Shown piece by piece: positions 36,025 to 45,918 of a stretch of DNA of 64,000 bases. The stretch's first letter is position 1. The number at the start of each line of letters is the position of its first letter. The notes below the pieces were generated by a model. That model was not told where the DNA came from. It saw nothing but the letters and a program-made list of their open reading frames with translations, and did not search any database. This DNA is from Pseudomonas sp. PDM04. Lineage in GTDB: Bacteria > Pseudomonadota > Gammaproteobacteria > Pseudomonadales > Pseudomonadaceae. Position numbers and translations under genes: made by a program. The DNA lies in NCBI RefSeq assembly GCF_014851765.1, contig NZ_JACVAI010000002.1, positions 806,001 to 870,000 on the forward strand. The letters are read 5' to 3'.

Positions 36025-37038
36025 ATGAACACTTTCAGCAAAGTCTTGACCGGTACCCTTCTCGCTCTGTCCGTCCACAGCGCATTCGCCGGCGACGTTG
36101 AACACAACACCCAGGCATTTCTCGATGTGTTGAACGCCGGCACCGGCAAACCGATGGAACAGATGACGCCCCAGGAAGCCCGCGCCGTACTGGTGGGTGC
36201 GCAGTCGGGGGTGAAGCTGACGCTGCCAAAAGCCGATGTCAGCCAGAAAACCATTCAGGTCGACGGCCAACCGATCAGCCTGACCATCGTCCGGCCGGCC
36301 GGGGTCAAAGGCGAGCTGCCCGTGTTCATGTTCTTCCACGGCGGCGGCTGGGTGCTGGGGGATTTCCCGACTCACGAACGACTGGTTCGTGACCTGGTCG
36401 CGGGCTCGGGTGCGGCGGCGGTGTTCGTCAACTACACCCCGTCACCGGAAGCGCATTACCCGGTCGCCATCAACCAGGCTTACGCTGCAACCCGATGGGT
36501 GGCCGAGCACGGCAAGGAAATTAACGTCGACGGCAAGCGCCTGGCCGTGGCCGGCAACAGCGTCGGCGGCAACATGGCGGCCGTGGTTGCCCTGATGGCC
36601 AAAGACAAGGGCACGCCAGCGATCAAGTTCCAGGTGCTGCTGTGGCCGGTGACCGACGCCAGTTTCGAAACCGCGTCCTACAACCAGTTTGCCGAGGGGC
36701 ACTTCCTCACCAAAAACATGATGAAGTGGTTCTGGGACAACTACACCACCGACGCCAAGCAACGTAACGAGATCTACGCCTCACCGCTGCGGGCCACTGC
36801 CGCACAGCTCAAGGGCCTGCCACCTGCCCTGGTGCAGACAGCCGGTGCCGATGTGTTGCGCGACGAAGGTGAGGCCTATGCCCGCAAACTCGACGAAGCC
36901 GGCGTGCCGGTGACTTCGGTTCGCTACAACGGCCTGATCCACGACTACGGTTTGCTCAACGTGGTCAGCCAGGTACCGGCAGTGCGTTCGGCGATGTTGC
37001 AAGCTTCCGAAGAGCTGAAACAACACCTGAAGAAGTAA
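36025..37038 (+). CDS. secreted alpha/beta hydrolase (hormone-sensitive lipase type)
   Basis: The 337-residue protein has a signal peptide (TGTLLALSVHSAFA then GD). The esterase marks are the oxyanion motif FFHGGGWVLGD and the nucleophile elbow GNSVGGN, then an Asp in DVLRDEGEAY and a His in GLIHDYG. It should hydrolyse small esters in the periplasm or outside. It follows ohr by 33 bases and may be read with it; a link to peroxide-damaged lipids is conceivable but unproved. Confidence 0.88.
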   Translation: MNTFSKVLTGTLLALSVHSAFAGDVEHNTQAFLDVLNAGTGKPMEQMTPQEARAVLVGAQSGVKLTLPKADVSQKTIQVDGQPISLTIVRPAGVKGELPVFMFFHGGGWVLGDFPTHERLVRDLVAGSGAAAVFVNYTPSPEAHYPVAINQAYAATRWVAEHGKEINVDGKRLAVAGNSVGGNMAAVVALMAKDKGTPAIKFQVLLWPVTDASFETASYNQFAEGHFLTKNMMKWFWDNYTTDAKQRNEIYASPLRATAAQLKGLPPALVQTAGADVLRDEGEAYARKLDEAGVPVTSVRYNGLIHDYGLLNVVSQVPAVRSAMLQASEELKQHLKK

Positions 37039-37049
37039 AGCGGTTTCAT

Positions 37050-37077
37050 TGTGGGAACGAGCCTGCTCGCTCCCACA
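37050..37077. repeat. compact REP hairpin
   Basis: TGTGGGAACGAG (37050-37061) pairs with CTCGCTCCCACA (37066-37077) with one mismatch and a 4-base loop. It is a shortened REP palindrome. Confidence 0.75.
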
Positions 37078-37102
37078 GGGCTCAGACCGAAACAGCAGAC
37101 AC

Positions 37103-37133
37103 AAAAAAGCCCGACTCGATGGTCGGGCTTTTT
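37103..37133. terminator. bidirectional terminator between the hydrolase gene and efp
   Basis: An A run, the stem AGCCCGAC/GTCGGGCT (37108-37115 with 37122-37129) and a T run end both converging transcripts. Confidence 0.88.
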
Positions 37134-37150
37134 CGTTCCTGGAGCAGTGC

Positions 37151-37720
37151 TTATTTGGCACGGCCCTTGTAGGAACCACCTTCGCGGGTGTCGATCTCGA
37201 TCATGTCGCCGATTTCGATGAAGTCAGCAACCGACAGCTCGGTACCGTTCTTCAGTTTGGCAGGCTTCATCACCTTGCCGGAGGTGTCGCCACGGGCGGA
37301 ACCTTCGGTGTAGTCAACCTGACGCACGATAGTGGTTGGCAGCTCTACGGAAACCAGGCGCTCTTCGAAGAACACGGCTTCGCAAACGTCGGTCATGCCT
37401 TCTTCCACGAATGGCAGAACGCTTTCGATGTCTTCAGCGTTCAGCTCGTACATGGTGTAGTCGGTGGTGTCCATGAACGTGTAGGTGTCGCCGCTGATGA
37501 AGGACAGGGTCGCTTCCTTGCGGTCGAGGATCACGTCGTCCAGTTTGTCGTCCGCGCCGTATACGGTTTCGGTCTTGTAACCGGTCAGCAGGTTTTTCAG
37601 CTTGGTCTTCATGATCGCGCTGTTACGGCCCGACTTGGTGAATTCAGCTTTCTGAACCAGCCAAGGGTCGTTGTCGATACGGATCACGGTACCGGGTTTG
37701 AGTTCTTTACCAGTTTTCAT
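37151..37720 (-). CDS. efp: translation elongation factor P
   Basis: The 189-residue protein relieves ribosomes stalled at proline runs by entering the E site. The tip loop reads [11 protein letters not shown] with Arg32, the residue that is rhamnosylated in the arginine-type EF-P branch. Lysine-type EF-P proteins have Lys there. Three beta-barrel domains are complete. earP, its modification enzyme, lies 48 bases upstream on the same strand. Confidence 0.98.
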   Translation of the reverse strand: MKTGKELKPGTVIRIDNDPWLVQKAEFTKSGRNSAIMKTKLKNLLTGYKTETVYGADDKLDDVILDRKEATLSFISGDTYTFMDTTDYTMYELNAEDIESVLPFVEEGMTDVCEAVFFEERLVSVELPTTIVRQVDYTEGSARGDTSGKVMKPAKLKNGTELSVADFIEIGDMIEIDTREGGSYKGRAK

Positions 37721-37768
37721 TGCGAATATCCGAATTTGGATGGGAGTTACTAAAATCTAGGCCGCGTA

Positions 37769-38902
37769 TCATAGCCAATTTCGGTAAAACTGTACCAGCG
37801 CCGTGGCAAGATCCGCCCGCGAGGCCTGTTCCAGACACCACGCTTCGGCATGTTTTTGCAGTTCGGACCAGTGTTTACGGGTCGCCAGCCATTGATCGGC
37901 GACCGGATCCGCGCCATTCCAGGCCCGCCAAAGTCCGCTGATCGCCTCGCGAGCCGGCGCCGAAAGACCTTCGGTGTACAACGTCAGGAAGGCTTCGAGC
38001 TTGTCCAGATGAATGTCTTCGTCCTGCCGATAGATGTGCCACAGCAGCGGCCGCCCCGCCCATTGCGCGCGCACGAACGAATCTTCACCACGCACGGCGT
38101 TGAACTCGCAACTCCACAGCAGCCGGTCATATTGGTCCTGGCGGACGAACGGCAACACCTGCACGGTCAGGGCATCGCGTACGTGTACAGCACCCGCTGC
38201 CAGCCCCTCGACGCCCAGCCAGCGCTCGACGTCGCCAAGAATCCGCCCTTCGGGCACCAGCAGATGCGTGGGCCTCGAATCCCCTGCCATCACCTCCAGC
38301 CAACTGGCCAGGCCGGTATTTTCATAGGCAAACAGTGAGATCAACAGCGCCCCGGGCGCAGGATCAACACCTAGGCTCTGCAGGAATTCTCGCTGAGCCT
38401 CGGCGCTTTGCTGAAATTGCCGACGCCGCTCAAGCAGTCCGCCTTCACGCAGCAAGCCGCCGGTGCCCTCCTGGAACCCCGGAAAAAAAAAGTATTTCTG
38501 CACGCTCTGGTATTTCACCGACGGCAGGCCGTGGCAGCCGATGACCCAGTCTTCGGCACTCAGGTAGTCGAGGTTCATCCACAATGGCCGCGGGTCCCGC
38601 GCGGCCATGGCATCCATGTAGGCGCTCGGCAGCTGGCAGGCAAAGGCGGCAATCACGACATCTGCGGCGTCGGTGGGCAGCCAGGCCGCCGGCCAATGGC
38701 GCACGTCGACACCTTCCTGCCATTGCTGCGCGGCATCAACGTCGATATCCGGACACAGGCGTTCGAACGCGCGCAGGTCGTCGACCCACAGTCGCACCGC
38801 CAGCGAATGCTCGGCCACCAGCTGACGGGCCAGGCGCCAGGTCACACCGATGTCGCCAAAGTTGTCGACCACGGTGCAAAAAATATCCCAGCGGGTTTTC
38901 AT
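37769..38902 (-). CDS. earP: EF-P arginine rhamnosyltransferase EarP
   Basis: The 377-residue GT-B glycosyltransferase adds rhamnose from dTDP-rhamnose to Arg32 of EF-P. It is recognised by the N-terminal WDIFCTVVDNFGDIGVTWRLARQL segment with the conserved acidic pair. The C-terminal RGEDSFVRAQWAGRPLLWHIY region binds the nucleotide sugar. The ATG at 38902 is preferred to one at 38911, which lies too close to its GGGA. efp follows immediately, as in other EarP genomes. Confidence 0.95.
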   Translation of the reverse strand: MKTRWDIFCTVVDNFGDIGVTWRLARQLVAEHSLAVRLWVDDLRAFERLCPDIDVDAAQQWQEGVDVRHWPAAWLPTDAADVVIAAFACQLPSAYMDAMAARDPRPLWMNLDYLSAEDWVIGCHGLPSVKYQSVQKYFFFPGFQEGTGGLLREGGLLERRRQFQQSAEAQREFLQSLGVDPAPGALLISLFAYENTGLASWLEVMAGDSRPTHLLVPEGRILGDVERWLGVEGLAAGAVHVRDALTVQVLPFVRQDQYDRLLWSCEFNAVRGEDSFVRAQWAGRPLLWHIYRQDEDIHLDKLEAFLTLYTEGLSAPAREAISGLWRAWNGADPVADQWLATRKHWSELQKHAEAWCLEQASRADLATALVQFYRNWL

Positions 38903-39035
38903 TTCAGGCATCCCAGGTTCCCGTTGGCAAAGGCGCCGATTGTCCGCATAAATTACCCCGTGCAGAAGAGCCGACGGCGATTAATCTTCATGCGACAATC
39001 GCCACTCGCCCGCGACCACCCGCCAGGAGGCAGTC

Positions 39036-39443
39036 ATGCCCTATCGCCCCACCCCGCGCCGGACCTTGCCGATTCAGCTCAACGCCCTGCAACTGACCGG
39101 CAGCATCGCCCTCGGCGTGTGGCTGGGATTCGTTGCAATCGCACTGACCTGCTGGCTCGCCTCGCGCTTGCTGTTCAGCGAGCAACTGGCCCCGGTGGCC
39201 CAGGCCGTGCAGCAATTGGCCAACCCGCCGGTGGTGCAGCAAGTGCCCGACTTGCCGCCGCCGAGCCCGCAATTCGAACAATACGAGGAAAACCTGCGCA
39301 AGAACGAACAGGCGCAACGACTCGATCAGGCGCGCAGCAGCAACCGCAATCTGTCGAATCCGAAATGCCAGTTCTGGCTGCAACAGGACCGGACGGCGCC
39401 CAGCGAAAAAAGCCGCGCCAACGTGCTGCAATTCTGCGACTGA
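39036..39443 (+). CDS. small single-helix membrane protein of unknown function
   Basis: The 135-residue protein has one membrane helix (GSIALGVWLGFVAIALTCWLA is its core) after a short basic N-terminus. A Pro/Gln-rich stretch and a C-terminal part with two cysteines (NPKCQFWLQQD and VLQFCD) follow and probably lie in the periplasm. AGGAGG precedes the ATG. Its stop lies two bases before the Gre-like gene, so the two form an operon. I do not recognise a function. Confidence 0.75.
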   Translation: MPYRPTPRRTLPIQLNALQLTGSIALGVWLGFVAIALTCWLASRLLFSEQLAPVAQAVQQLANPPVVQQVPDLPPPSPQFEQYEENLRKNEQAQRLDQARSSNRNLSNPKCQFWLQQDRTAPSEKSRANVLQFCD

Positions 39444-39445
39444 TC

Positions 39446-39928
39446 ATGAACAAGAAGACCGTCCACCAACTGATTATCGACAAACTGCGAATCGACCTCG
39501 ACGTCGCCGAGCGTGCTGCGCAGACCGCCTACGAAACCGCCACCCACGAAGAAAACATCGCCGAAAACAAATACGACACCCTGGGGCTGGAGGCTTCTTA
39601 CCTGGCGACCGGACAAGCCCGGCGCATGGAGGAAATCAGGCAGTCACTGACCCTGTGCCAGAACCTGGTGCTACGCCCCTACGACGATCAACGAGGCATC
39701 GAGATCGGTGCCCTGCTTGGCCTGGAAGACGAAAACGGTCGTGAACAATGGCTGTTCCTGGCCCCCGACGCGGCGGGCCTGAAGGTCGACCTGGTGGGGC
39801 AGTCGATCACCGTCATCACCCCTCGCTCGCCGCTGGGCATAAGCCTGCTGGGCAAGTTCGAAGGGGACGACGTGGAGATTGTGGTAGCGGGCACTCGGCA
39901 ACAGTTCTCTGTCACCGAGGTCTTGTAG
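39446..39928 (+). CDS. GreA/GreB-family elongation factor-like protein
   Basis: The 160-residue protein has a coiled-coil N-terminal half (~10-75) and an FKBP-like C-terminal domain (FLAPDAAGLKVDLVGQSITVIT ... SPLGISLLGKFEGDDVEIV) typical of Gre factors. The tip between the coil arms reads HEENIAENKYDTLGLEA rather than the GD-x-SENAEY tip of true GreA/GreB, but stays acidic. It may bind the RNA polymerase secondary channel with altered cleavage activity. It is coupled to the upstream membrane-protein gene; genuine greB is at 52.2 kb. Confidence 0.8.
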   Translation: MNKKTVHQLIIDKLRIDLDVAERAAQTAYETATHEENIAENKYDTLGLEASYLATGQARRMEEIRQSLTLCQNLVLRPYDDQRGIEIGALLGLEDENGREQWLFLAPDAAGLKVDLVGQSITVITPRSPLGISLLGKFEGDDVEIVVAGTRQQFSVTEVL

Positions 39929-39933
39929 AGGGA

Positions 39934-40917
<984 letters not shown>

Positions 40918-41021
40918 TCAAAGCAGGTAGACGCCACGGGCATCAGCGACGGTATATAACTATATTAATGGTTTGAAGAATAAATCTAGAACTTTTTTAT
41001 CGAATCGACGTTATTCGTGTT

Positions 41022-41525
41022 CTAGCGATCCCCTTGGCGCCGACGCTCCACCAGCGGCACCAGATAGACCGGGACCCGAGCCAACTGCAATACCCGCGCT
41101 GCGGTCCTGCCCAAGGGCGTTTCCGCGCCAGCACCATGGCTATGACTGCCTACGATCAACAAATCCACGGAGAGTTTCTGTGCCTGATCGAGAATGACCT
41201 GCGACGGATCGCCCTGGAGCACCCGTACCGCCTGAATTCTCTCCAGATCCTGCTCCCCTTCACCTCCCAGCTCCTCGCGAAAACTGTCGAGCACGCGTTG
41301 CTCGATATTGGCGATCACCGTGTTCAATCCCTGACTGTGAAACTCGTTCAATGCCCGCTCGTCGAGATAACTCTGCAGCACCGACTCGGCGAACAGCCCC
41401 ATGGGCTCAACGGCGTGTACCACATACAAGTCCGCATTGAAGGTTCGAGCCAGTGCCAGGGCGTGCTGCATCACCAAAGGTGCATACAGGCCGAGGTCAG
41501 TGGCATACAGCATCGAACGAATCAT
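41022..41525 (-). CDS. universal stress protein (UspA family)
   Basis: The 167-residue protein has the UspA alpha/beta fold: SMLYATDLGLYAPLVMQHAL at the start and the ATP-binding motif GSHSHGAGAETPLGRTAARVL near the end. The Gly-2x-Gly-9x-Gly-Ser/Thr pattern is in slightly altered form. Members help survival under stress. The ATG at 41525 lies 6 bases after GAGGAG. It lies next to cysB, as I recall for P. aeruginosa. Confidence 0.88.
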   Translation of the reverse strand: MIRSMLYATDLGLYAPLVMQHALALARTFNADLYVVHAVEPMGLFAESVLQSYLDERALNEFHSQGLNTVIANIEQRVLDSFREELGGEGEQDLERIQAVRVLQGDPSQVILDQAQKLSVDLLIVGSHSHGAGAETPLGRTAARVLQLARVPVYLVPLVERRRQGDR

Positions 41526-41620
41526 AGGATCTCCTCGCAATGCCAATATGGCGGAGATTGATTCAGCTTAGCAGCGCCTTGGCGAGTACGACGCCCTGCG
41601 TAACGTGTTGAACCACAGGC

Positions 41621-42526
41621 TTAAACTTTTTGCTCGTTGCTTATGCCATGCGGCACATGACCGGTGGCGACGACCTCGCGGGCCAATTCGCAATGGCCGG
41701 CCTGGTCGTCGAAAAAAACATCGGCGGCGAAGGCTTCGAGGAACGCCGACTTGGTCAGGCCACCCAGGAACAGCGACTCGTCGAGGCGAATGTCCCATTC
41801 GCGCAAGGTGCGGATCACCCGTTCATGGGCCGGCGCGGATCGCGCCGTCACCAGCGCGGTGCGAATCGGACAGGCATCGTCGGCGAACTCGCGCTGCAAC
41901 AGGTTGAGCGCGGCGAGAAAGCCCTTGAACGGCCCACCGCGCAACGGTTCGCGGGCGCTTTCGCGCTCACTGGCCTGAAACGCTTCCAGGCCGCCCGCCT
42001 GATAGATGCGCTCCGATTCGTCGGAAAACAGCACGGCATCACCATCGAACGCGATCCGCAGCTCATCGCTGGCGGCACGACTGGCACCACCCGACAGAAT
42101 GGTCGCCGCCGCGAACCCCGCATCCAGCGCGCTGCGCACATCTTCGGCATGGGTCGACAGGAACAGGTCGCAACCAAAGGCTTTGAGATAAGGGTAGGGA
42201 CTGCGCCCACCGACGAACGCCGCGCGGGAGATCGCCAGCCCGTAATGATGGATCGAGTTGAACACCCGCAGCCCGGTGTCGGCACTGTTGCGCGACACCA
42301 GGACCACCTCGACCCGGGCGCGGCCGAGGCTGGTATTGAGATTGAGCAGTTTCTGCACCAACGGGAAGGCATCCCCGGGCTCGAGCATTTCATCCTCGTG
42401 CTCGATCTGATATTGCCGGTAGGCCTCGACGCCACTCGACAGATAAACCTTGTGGCTCTCGCTCAGGTCGAACAGCGCACGCGAGGAAATCGCCAGCACC
42501 AGCTTGTCGTCAATAGTCTTGGCCAT
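41621..42526 (-). CDS. cytosolic 5'-nucleotidase family protein
   Basis: The 301-residue protein fits the 5-nucleotidase family related to eukaryotic cN-I: KLVLAISSRALFDL at the N-terminus in place of the usual acidic first motif, VEVVLVSRNSADTGLRVF, SRAAFVGG and a C-terminal ADVFFDDQAGHCE with metal-binding acidic residues. It should dephosphorylate nucleoside monophosphates. It is downstream of panE by 25 bases, likely in one operon with the thioredoxin and panE genes. Confidence 0.85.
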   Translation of the reverse strand: MAKTIDDKLVLAISSRALFDLSESHKVYLSSGVEAYRQYQIEHEDEMLEPGDAFPLVQKLLNLNTSLGRARVEVVLVSRNSADTGLRVFNSIHHYGLAISRAAFVGGRSPYPYLKAFGCDLFLSTHAEDVRSALDAGFAAATILSGGASRAASDELRIAFDGDAVLFSDESERIYQAGGLEAFQASERESAREPLRGGPFKGFLAALNLLQREFADDACPIRTALVTARSAPAHERVIRTLREWDIRLDESLFLGGLTKSAFLEAFAADVFFDDQAGHCELAREVVATGHVPHGISNEQKV

Positions 42527-42551
42527 GCCCTTCCCCCCTCAGGTAATCGAC

Positions 42552-43508
42552 TCAAGCGTTGCGTCGATCGATAAAACTCAAGCTGCGGTACAGCGCTTCG
42601 ATCCTCGGCATTTGGCACCCTGCCGCCTTGGCCGCCGCCAGGGGCCGGGCGTAGATCGCCGCCAGTTCCAGCGGTCGCTTGCCCAGAAAATCGTGGTACA
42701 TGCTCGGCCAGTAGTCCGGCATTTTCTCGGTCATCGCGAACAGCGATTCGGCATAACCGGGTGGAACCTGGTGACCGCAGGCAATTGCGCCCTCAACCAC
42801 TTCGGCCATCAATGCCTTGATCAGTTCACGGCTGTCGGTATCGGCCATCAACGGCGCGGTGCTCGCCCCGAGCAGCACCGACAGGCCGTTGTAGGGAATG
42901 TTCCAGACCAGTTTTTGCCAGCGGGCTTCCTGCACGTCGGGCATGCTGTTGGCATCGATCCCGGCAGCCTGGAACAGGCGCGTGCCCTCATCGGCAATCG
43001 AGACACGGGCTTGCTCCCCAACTGCCGGGCCACTGTGATAGCCCACCTGCACCTTGCCCAGCGCCTGGTGGGTGATCACCCCAGGTCCCGCGCGGTGGAC
43101 ACAGATGTAGCAGAGCCCGCCCAGGATATGCAGTGAATCGGGCAACAGCTCGCGCAGACTGTCCTCGACGTTCAGGCCATTCTGCAACAGCAGCACCCTG
43201 GCGCCTGGTGCGGCGGCTTGAACAATGGCCGGCACCAGGTCGGCGTTGCTGGTGGTTTTTGCGCCGACCAGCAACCAGTCGCAGGGCGGCATGTCTTTGG
43301 CAGCCGAATAAGCCTGCACCGGATTCAATGTCATTGCACCGTGCACGGCACTGTCCAGCTGCAATCCGCGTTCGGCCACTGCGCGAAACTCGCTGCGCAA
43401 CAGGAAATGCACATCGAACCCGGCCCGTGCCAGCATCATTCCGTAGAAACCACCGATTGCGCCGGTGCCGATAATACCGATGATCGGTTTTGCGACTGTT
43501 CCTGTCAT
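42552..43508 (-). CDS. 2-dehydropantoate 2-reductase family protein
   Basis: The 318-residue enzyme reduces ketopantoate with NADPH in pantothenate synthesis, or belongs to a close ketopantoate-reductase-like group. The N-terminal GIIGTGAIGGFYG nucleotide loop, GAKTTSNADLV, LLLQNGLNVED and the catalytic-Lys region EARWQKLVWNIPYN are present. Pseudomonads have several panE-like genes, so the symbol is left open. Its start overlaps the end of the thioredoxin-like gene by four bases (ATGA). Confidence 0.88.
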   Translation of the reverse strand: MTGTVAKPIIGIIGTGAIGGFYGMMLARAGFDVHFLLRSEFRAVAERGLQLDSAVHGAMTLNPVQAYSAAKDMPPCDWLLVGAKTTSNADLVPAIVQAAAPGARVLLLQNGLNVEDSLRELLPDSLHILGGLCYICVHRAGPGVITHQALGKVQVGYHSGPAVGEQARVSIADEGTRLFQAAGIDANSMPDVQEARWQKLVWNIPYNGLSVLLGASTAPLMADTDSRELIKALMAEVVEGAIACGHQVPPGYAESLFAMTEKMPDYWPSMYHDFLGKRPLELAAIYARPLAAAKAAGCQMPRIEALYRSLSFIDRRNA

Positions 43509-43891
43509 GGCAACTCCTCTGCTGTTTTGCGCAACGCCTGAGCCACGGCCCTGTTCAGCTCGCCAGCGGTCAGGCGCGACTTCAATGCCCCGAAAAATTC
43601 GCCGTCACGCACTACGAACAGTGCCGGCAAATGAAAGACCTGATAACGCTCGACGAGCCCGCCATTGTTTCCCGCATCGATCCAGCACAGGCGATCGACC
43701 TGCAGGTCGAGCCTGGGCAATTGCTCTCGGGCAAACCGGCAGCTGGCGCAGCCAACGCTGGTAAAGATCACCAGCGACACCCCGCTCATTGCCAGCAACC
43801 GCTGGTCGGCGTCGAAATCGGTCAAGTCTAATTCGGCCACTATACTGGGGAAAATAATGTCAGATGGCCGACACATGGAGTCCGTGCTCAT
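43505..43891 (-). CDS. thioredoxin-like protein
   Basis: Up to 128 residues. The thioredoxin fold is shown by VSLVIFTSVGCASCRFAREQL, whose redox motif is Cys-Ala-Ser-Cys rather than CGPC, and by a cis-Pro strand (FHLPALFVVRDG). It may reduce disulfides or act as a cytosolic thiol protein. The start is uncertain: ATGs at 43891 and 43876 are possible and neither has a strong ribosome binding site. It overlaps panE downstream and faces away from the PilZ gene. Confidence 0.75.
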   Translation of the reverse strand: MSTDSMCRPSDIIFPSIVAELDLTDFDADQRLLAMSGVSLVIFTSVGCASCRFAREQLPRLDLQVDRLCWIDAGNNGGLVERYQVFHLPALFVVRDGEFFGALKSRLTAGELNRAVAQALRKTAEELP

Positions 43892-44333
43892 GGGACGCTT
43901 TATTCCTCATCCTGACGATGTACCCGTGGAATTGACGCTGCTCAAACCCGAATGTATTTCGCGGCAGCAATTGCACACTATCAGCCTCGGCGGCATGGCT
44001 TGCAATTATCACCGCGCCTGGCGCCACGGCACGGCGCTGGAAGTGCGCATGCCAACCTTGAACCCGGACCTGCGCTACCTGGGCTATGTCGCTTGGTGCC
44101 TGCGCCGCAAGCGCGGTTACCTGGTGGGTATCGCCTTTGTCGACGAGCAGATGATGTTCACCGCCCGAATGGGTGAGCAGGTGTGTCAGATCGAACGCTA
44201 CTGTCGCCTGCACGATGCCCATGATGACCTGCAGGAAACCCAGGCGCTGGCCCTGGAATGGGTGCAGCAGCACGCCGACGAGTTCTCCCACGACACGGTC
44301 AACCGGGCATTTGCGCAGGCAGTACTCGATTGA
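43890..44333 (+). CDS. PilZ-domain protein
   Basis: The 147-residue product looks like a PilZ-type cyclic-di-GMP domain of the shorter, divergent kind: HTISLGGMACNYHRAW stands for the D/NxSxxG motif, with strands around it (ALEVRMPTLNPDLRYLGYVAWCLRRKRGYLVGIAFVD). The usual RxxxR is not clear, so binding of cyclic-di-GMP is uncertain. The ATG at 43890 lies 9 bases after GGAG; ATGs at 43875 and 43857 are alternatives. TATACT at 43841 is a plausible -10. Confidence 0.65.
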   Translation: MGRFIPHPDDVPVELTLLKPECISRQQLHTISLGGMACNYHRAWRHGTALEVRMPTLNPDLRYLGYVAWCLRRKRGYLVGIAFVDEQMMFTARMGEQVCQIERYCRLHDAHDDLQETQALALEWVQQHADEFSHDTVNRAFAQAVLD

Positions 44334-44493
44334 GGGGTCATCAATTGGTTGAGAATGCCCGTTAAACCGGCGTCTGCCCATTGTCTAGCCACGGTGTAAC
44401 GCGCTAAGGTTCCGCTCCCCGACGCGCTTAATTTGCTGTGCTCCGCCGCGCGGGTTCGCTGGCGGCCGGCACCCGTGACCTGACGAGTAAACG

Positions 44494-45570
44494 ATGGCTG
44501 ATTTACCGATCAACGACCTTAACGTCTCCTCCAACGAGACGCTGATCACACCTGATCAGCTCAAGCGTGACATCCCTCTGAGCGACGCCGCCCTGCGCAC
44601 CGTCACCAAGGGCCGCGAAGTCATTCGCAACATTCTGGATGGCACCGACCACCGCCTGTTCGTGGTCATCGGGCCTTGCTCGATCCATGACATCAAGGCT
44701 GCCCACGAATACGCCGAGCGCCTGAAGGTACTGGCGGCGGAAGTCTCCGATACCCTGTATCTGGTCATGCGCGTGTATTTCGAGAAGCCACGCACCACCG
44801 TCGGCTGGAAAGGCTTGATCAACGACCCGTACCTGGACGACTCCTTCAAGATTCAGGACGGCCTGCACATCGGTCGCCAGTTGCTGCTGGACCTGGCCGA
44901 AATGGGCCTGCCGACCGCCACCGAAGCCCTCGATCCGATCTCCCCGCAGTATCTGCAGGACCTGATCAGCTGGTCGGCCATCGGTGCGCGCACCACCGAA
45001 TCCCAGACTCACCGTGAAATGGCGTCCGGCCTGTCCTCGGCCGTCGGTTTCAAGAACGGCACCGACGGCGGCCTGACCGTGGCGATCAACGCCCTGCAGT
45101 CAGTGTCCAGCCCCCACCGGTTCCTGGGTATCAACCAGGAAGGCGGCGTGTCGATCGTCACGACCAAGGGTAACGCCTATGGTCACGTGGTACTGCGCGG
45201 CGGCAACGGCAAGCCCAACTACGACTCGGTCAGCGTCGCCCTGTGCGAACAGGCGCTGAACAAGGCGAAGATCAAGCCGAACATCATGGTCGACTGCAGC
45301 CACGCCAACTCCAACAAGGACCCGGCACTGCAACCGCTGGTGATGGAAAACGTCGCCAACCAGATCCTCGAAGGCAACCAGTCGATCATCGGCCTGATGG
45401 TCGAAAGTCACCTGAACTGGGGCTGCCAGGCCATTCCGAAAGACCTCGCCGACCTGCAGTACGGCGTGTCGATCACCGATGCCTGCATTGACTGGTCAGC
45501 GACCGAAAACACCTTGCGCAGCATGCACGCCAAGCTCAAGGATGTACTGCCGAAACGCGAGCGCACCTGA
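44494..45570 (+). CDS. type I 3-deoxy-7-phosphoheptulonate synthase
   Basis: The 358-residue enzyme is a classical AroFGH-type DAHP synthase: LFVVIGPCSIHDIKAA, MRVYFEKPRTTVGWKGL, IGARTTESQTHREMASGLS, GFKNGTDGG and VDCSHANSNKD are the substrate- and metal-binding motifs. Enzymes of this type are feedback-inhibited by tyrosine, phenylalanine or tryptophan; which applies here cannot be read with certainty. The window also codes for a type II enzyme at 29.0 kb. Confidence 0.96.
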   Translation: MADLPINDLNVSSNETLITPDQLKRDIPLSDAALRTVTKGREVIRNILDGTDHRLFVVIGPCSIHDIKAAHEYAERLKVLAAEVSDTLYLVMRVYFEKPRTTVGWKGLINDPYLDDSFKIQDGLHIGRQLLLDLAEMGLPTATEALDPISPQYLQDLISWSAIGARTTESQTHREMASGLSSAVGFKNGTDGGLTVAINALQSVSSPHRFLGINQEGGVSIVTTKGNAYGHVVLRGGNGKPNYDSVSVALCEQALNKAKIKPNIMVDCSHANSNKDPALQPLVMENVANQILEGNQSIIGLMVESHLNWGCQAIPKDLADLQYGVSITDACIDWSATENTLRSMHAKLKDVLPKRERT

Positions 45571-45588
45571 TTACTTTTGCTGCGCACA

Positions 45589-45619
45589 CAAAAACGCCGG
45601 GCTGAACCCGGCGTTTTTT
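45589..45619 (+). terminator. terminator after the type I DAHP synthase gene
   Basis: AACGCCGGG (45593-45601) and CCCGGCGTT (45607-45615) form a 9-base stem with flanking A and T runs. It may also serve the converging acetyltransferase gene. Confidence 0.9.
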
Positions 45620-45630
45620 TTGCATTCGTT

Positions 45631-45918
45631 TTACTGGCTCAGCTTGGCCGCATGGCGCTGATGGCGCTCCATGTAGCGCTCCACGTAGGAGCACGAAGGA
45701 ATGACGGTGTAGCCCATTTCCTCGGCGTACTCCAGGGCCTTTTCGGTCAAGGCCGCCGCAATCCCCCGACCGCGCAACGCGTTGGGCACGAAAGTGCGAT
45801 AGATATCCAGAGTCTGTTTCCCCAGGTCCATATAGGTCAGGTAGGCACGATGACCGTCCACATTGGTCTCGAACTGATGACCAGCCTGGTCATGGTGGAT
45901 GGACAACGCCTCACTCAT
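45631..45918 (-). CDS. small GNAT-family N-acetyltransferase
   Basis: The 95-residue protein is of the short YjdJ-like GNAT group: it shows the acetyl-CoA-binding loop ALRGRGIAAALTEKALEYAEE, followed by VIPSCSYVERYMERH. Such small members lack the N-terminal part of the usual fold. The substrate is unknown. The start at 45918 has GAGGAG upstream. Confidence 0.88.
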   Translation of the reverse strand: MSEALSIHHDQAGHQFETNVDGHRAYLTYMDLGKQTLDIYRTFVPNALRGRGIAAALTEKALEYAEEMGYTVIPSCSYVERYMERHQRHAAKLSQ

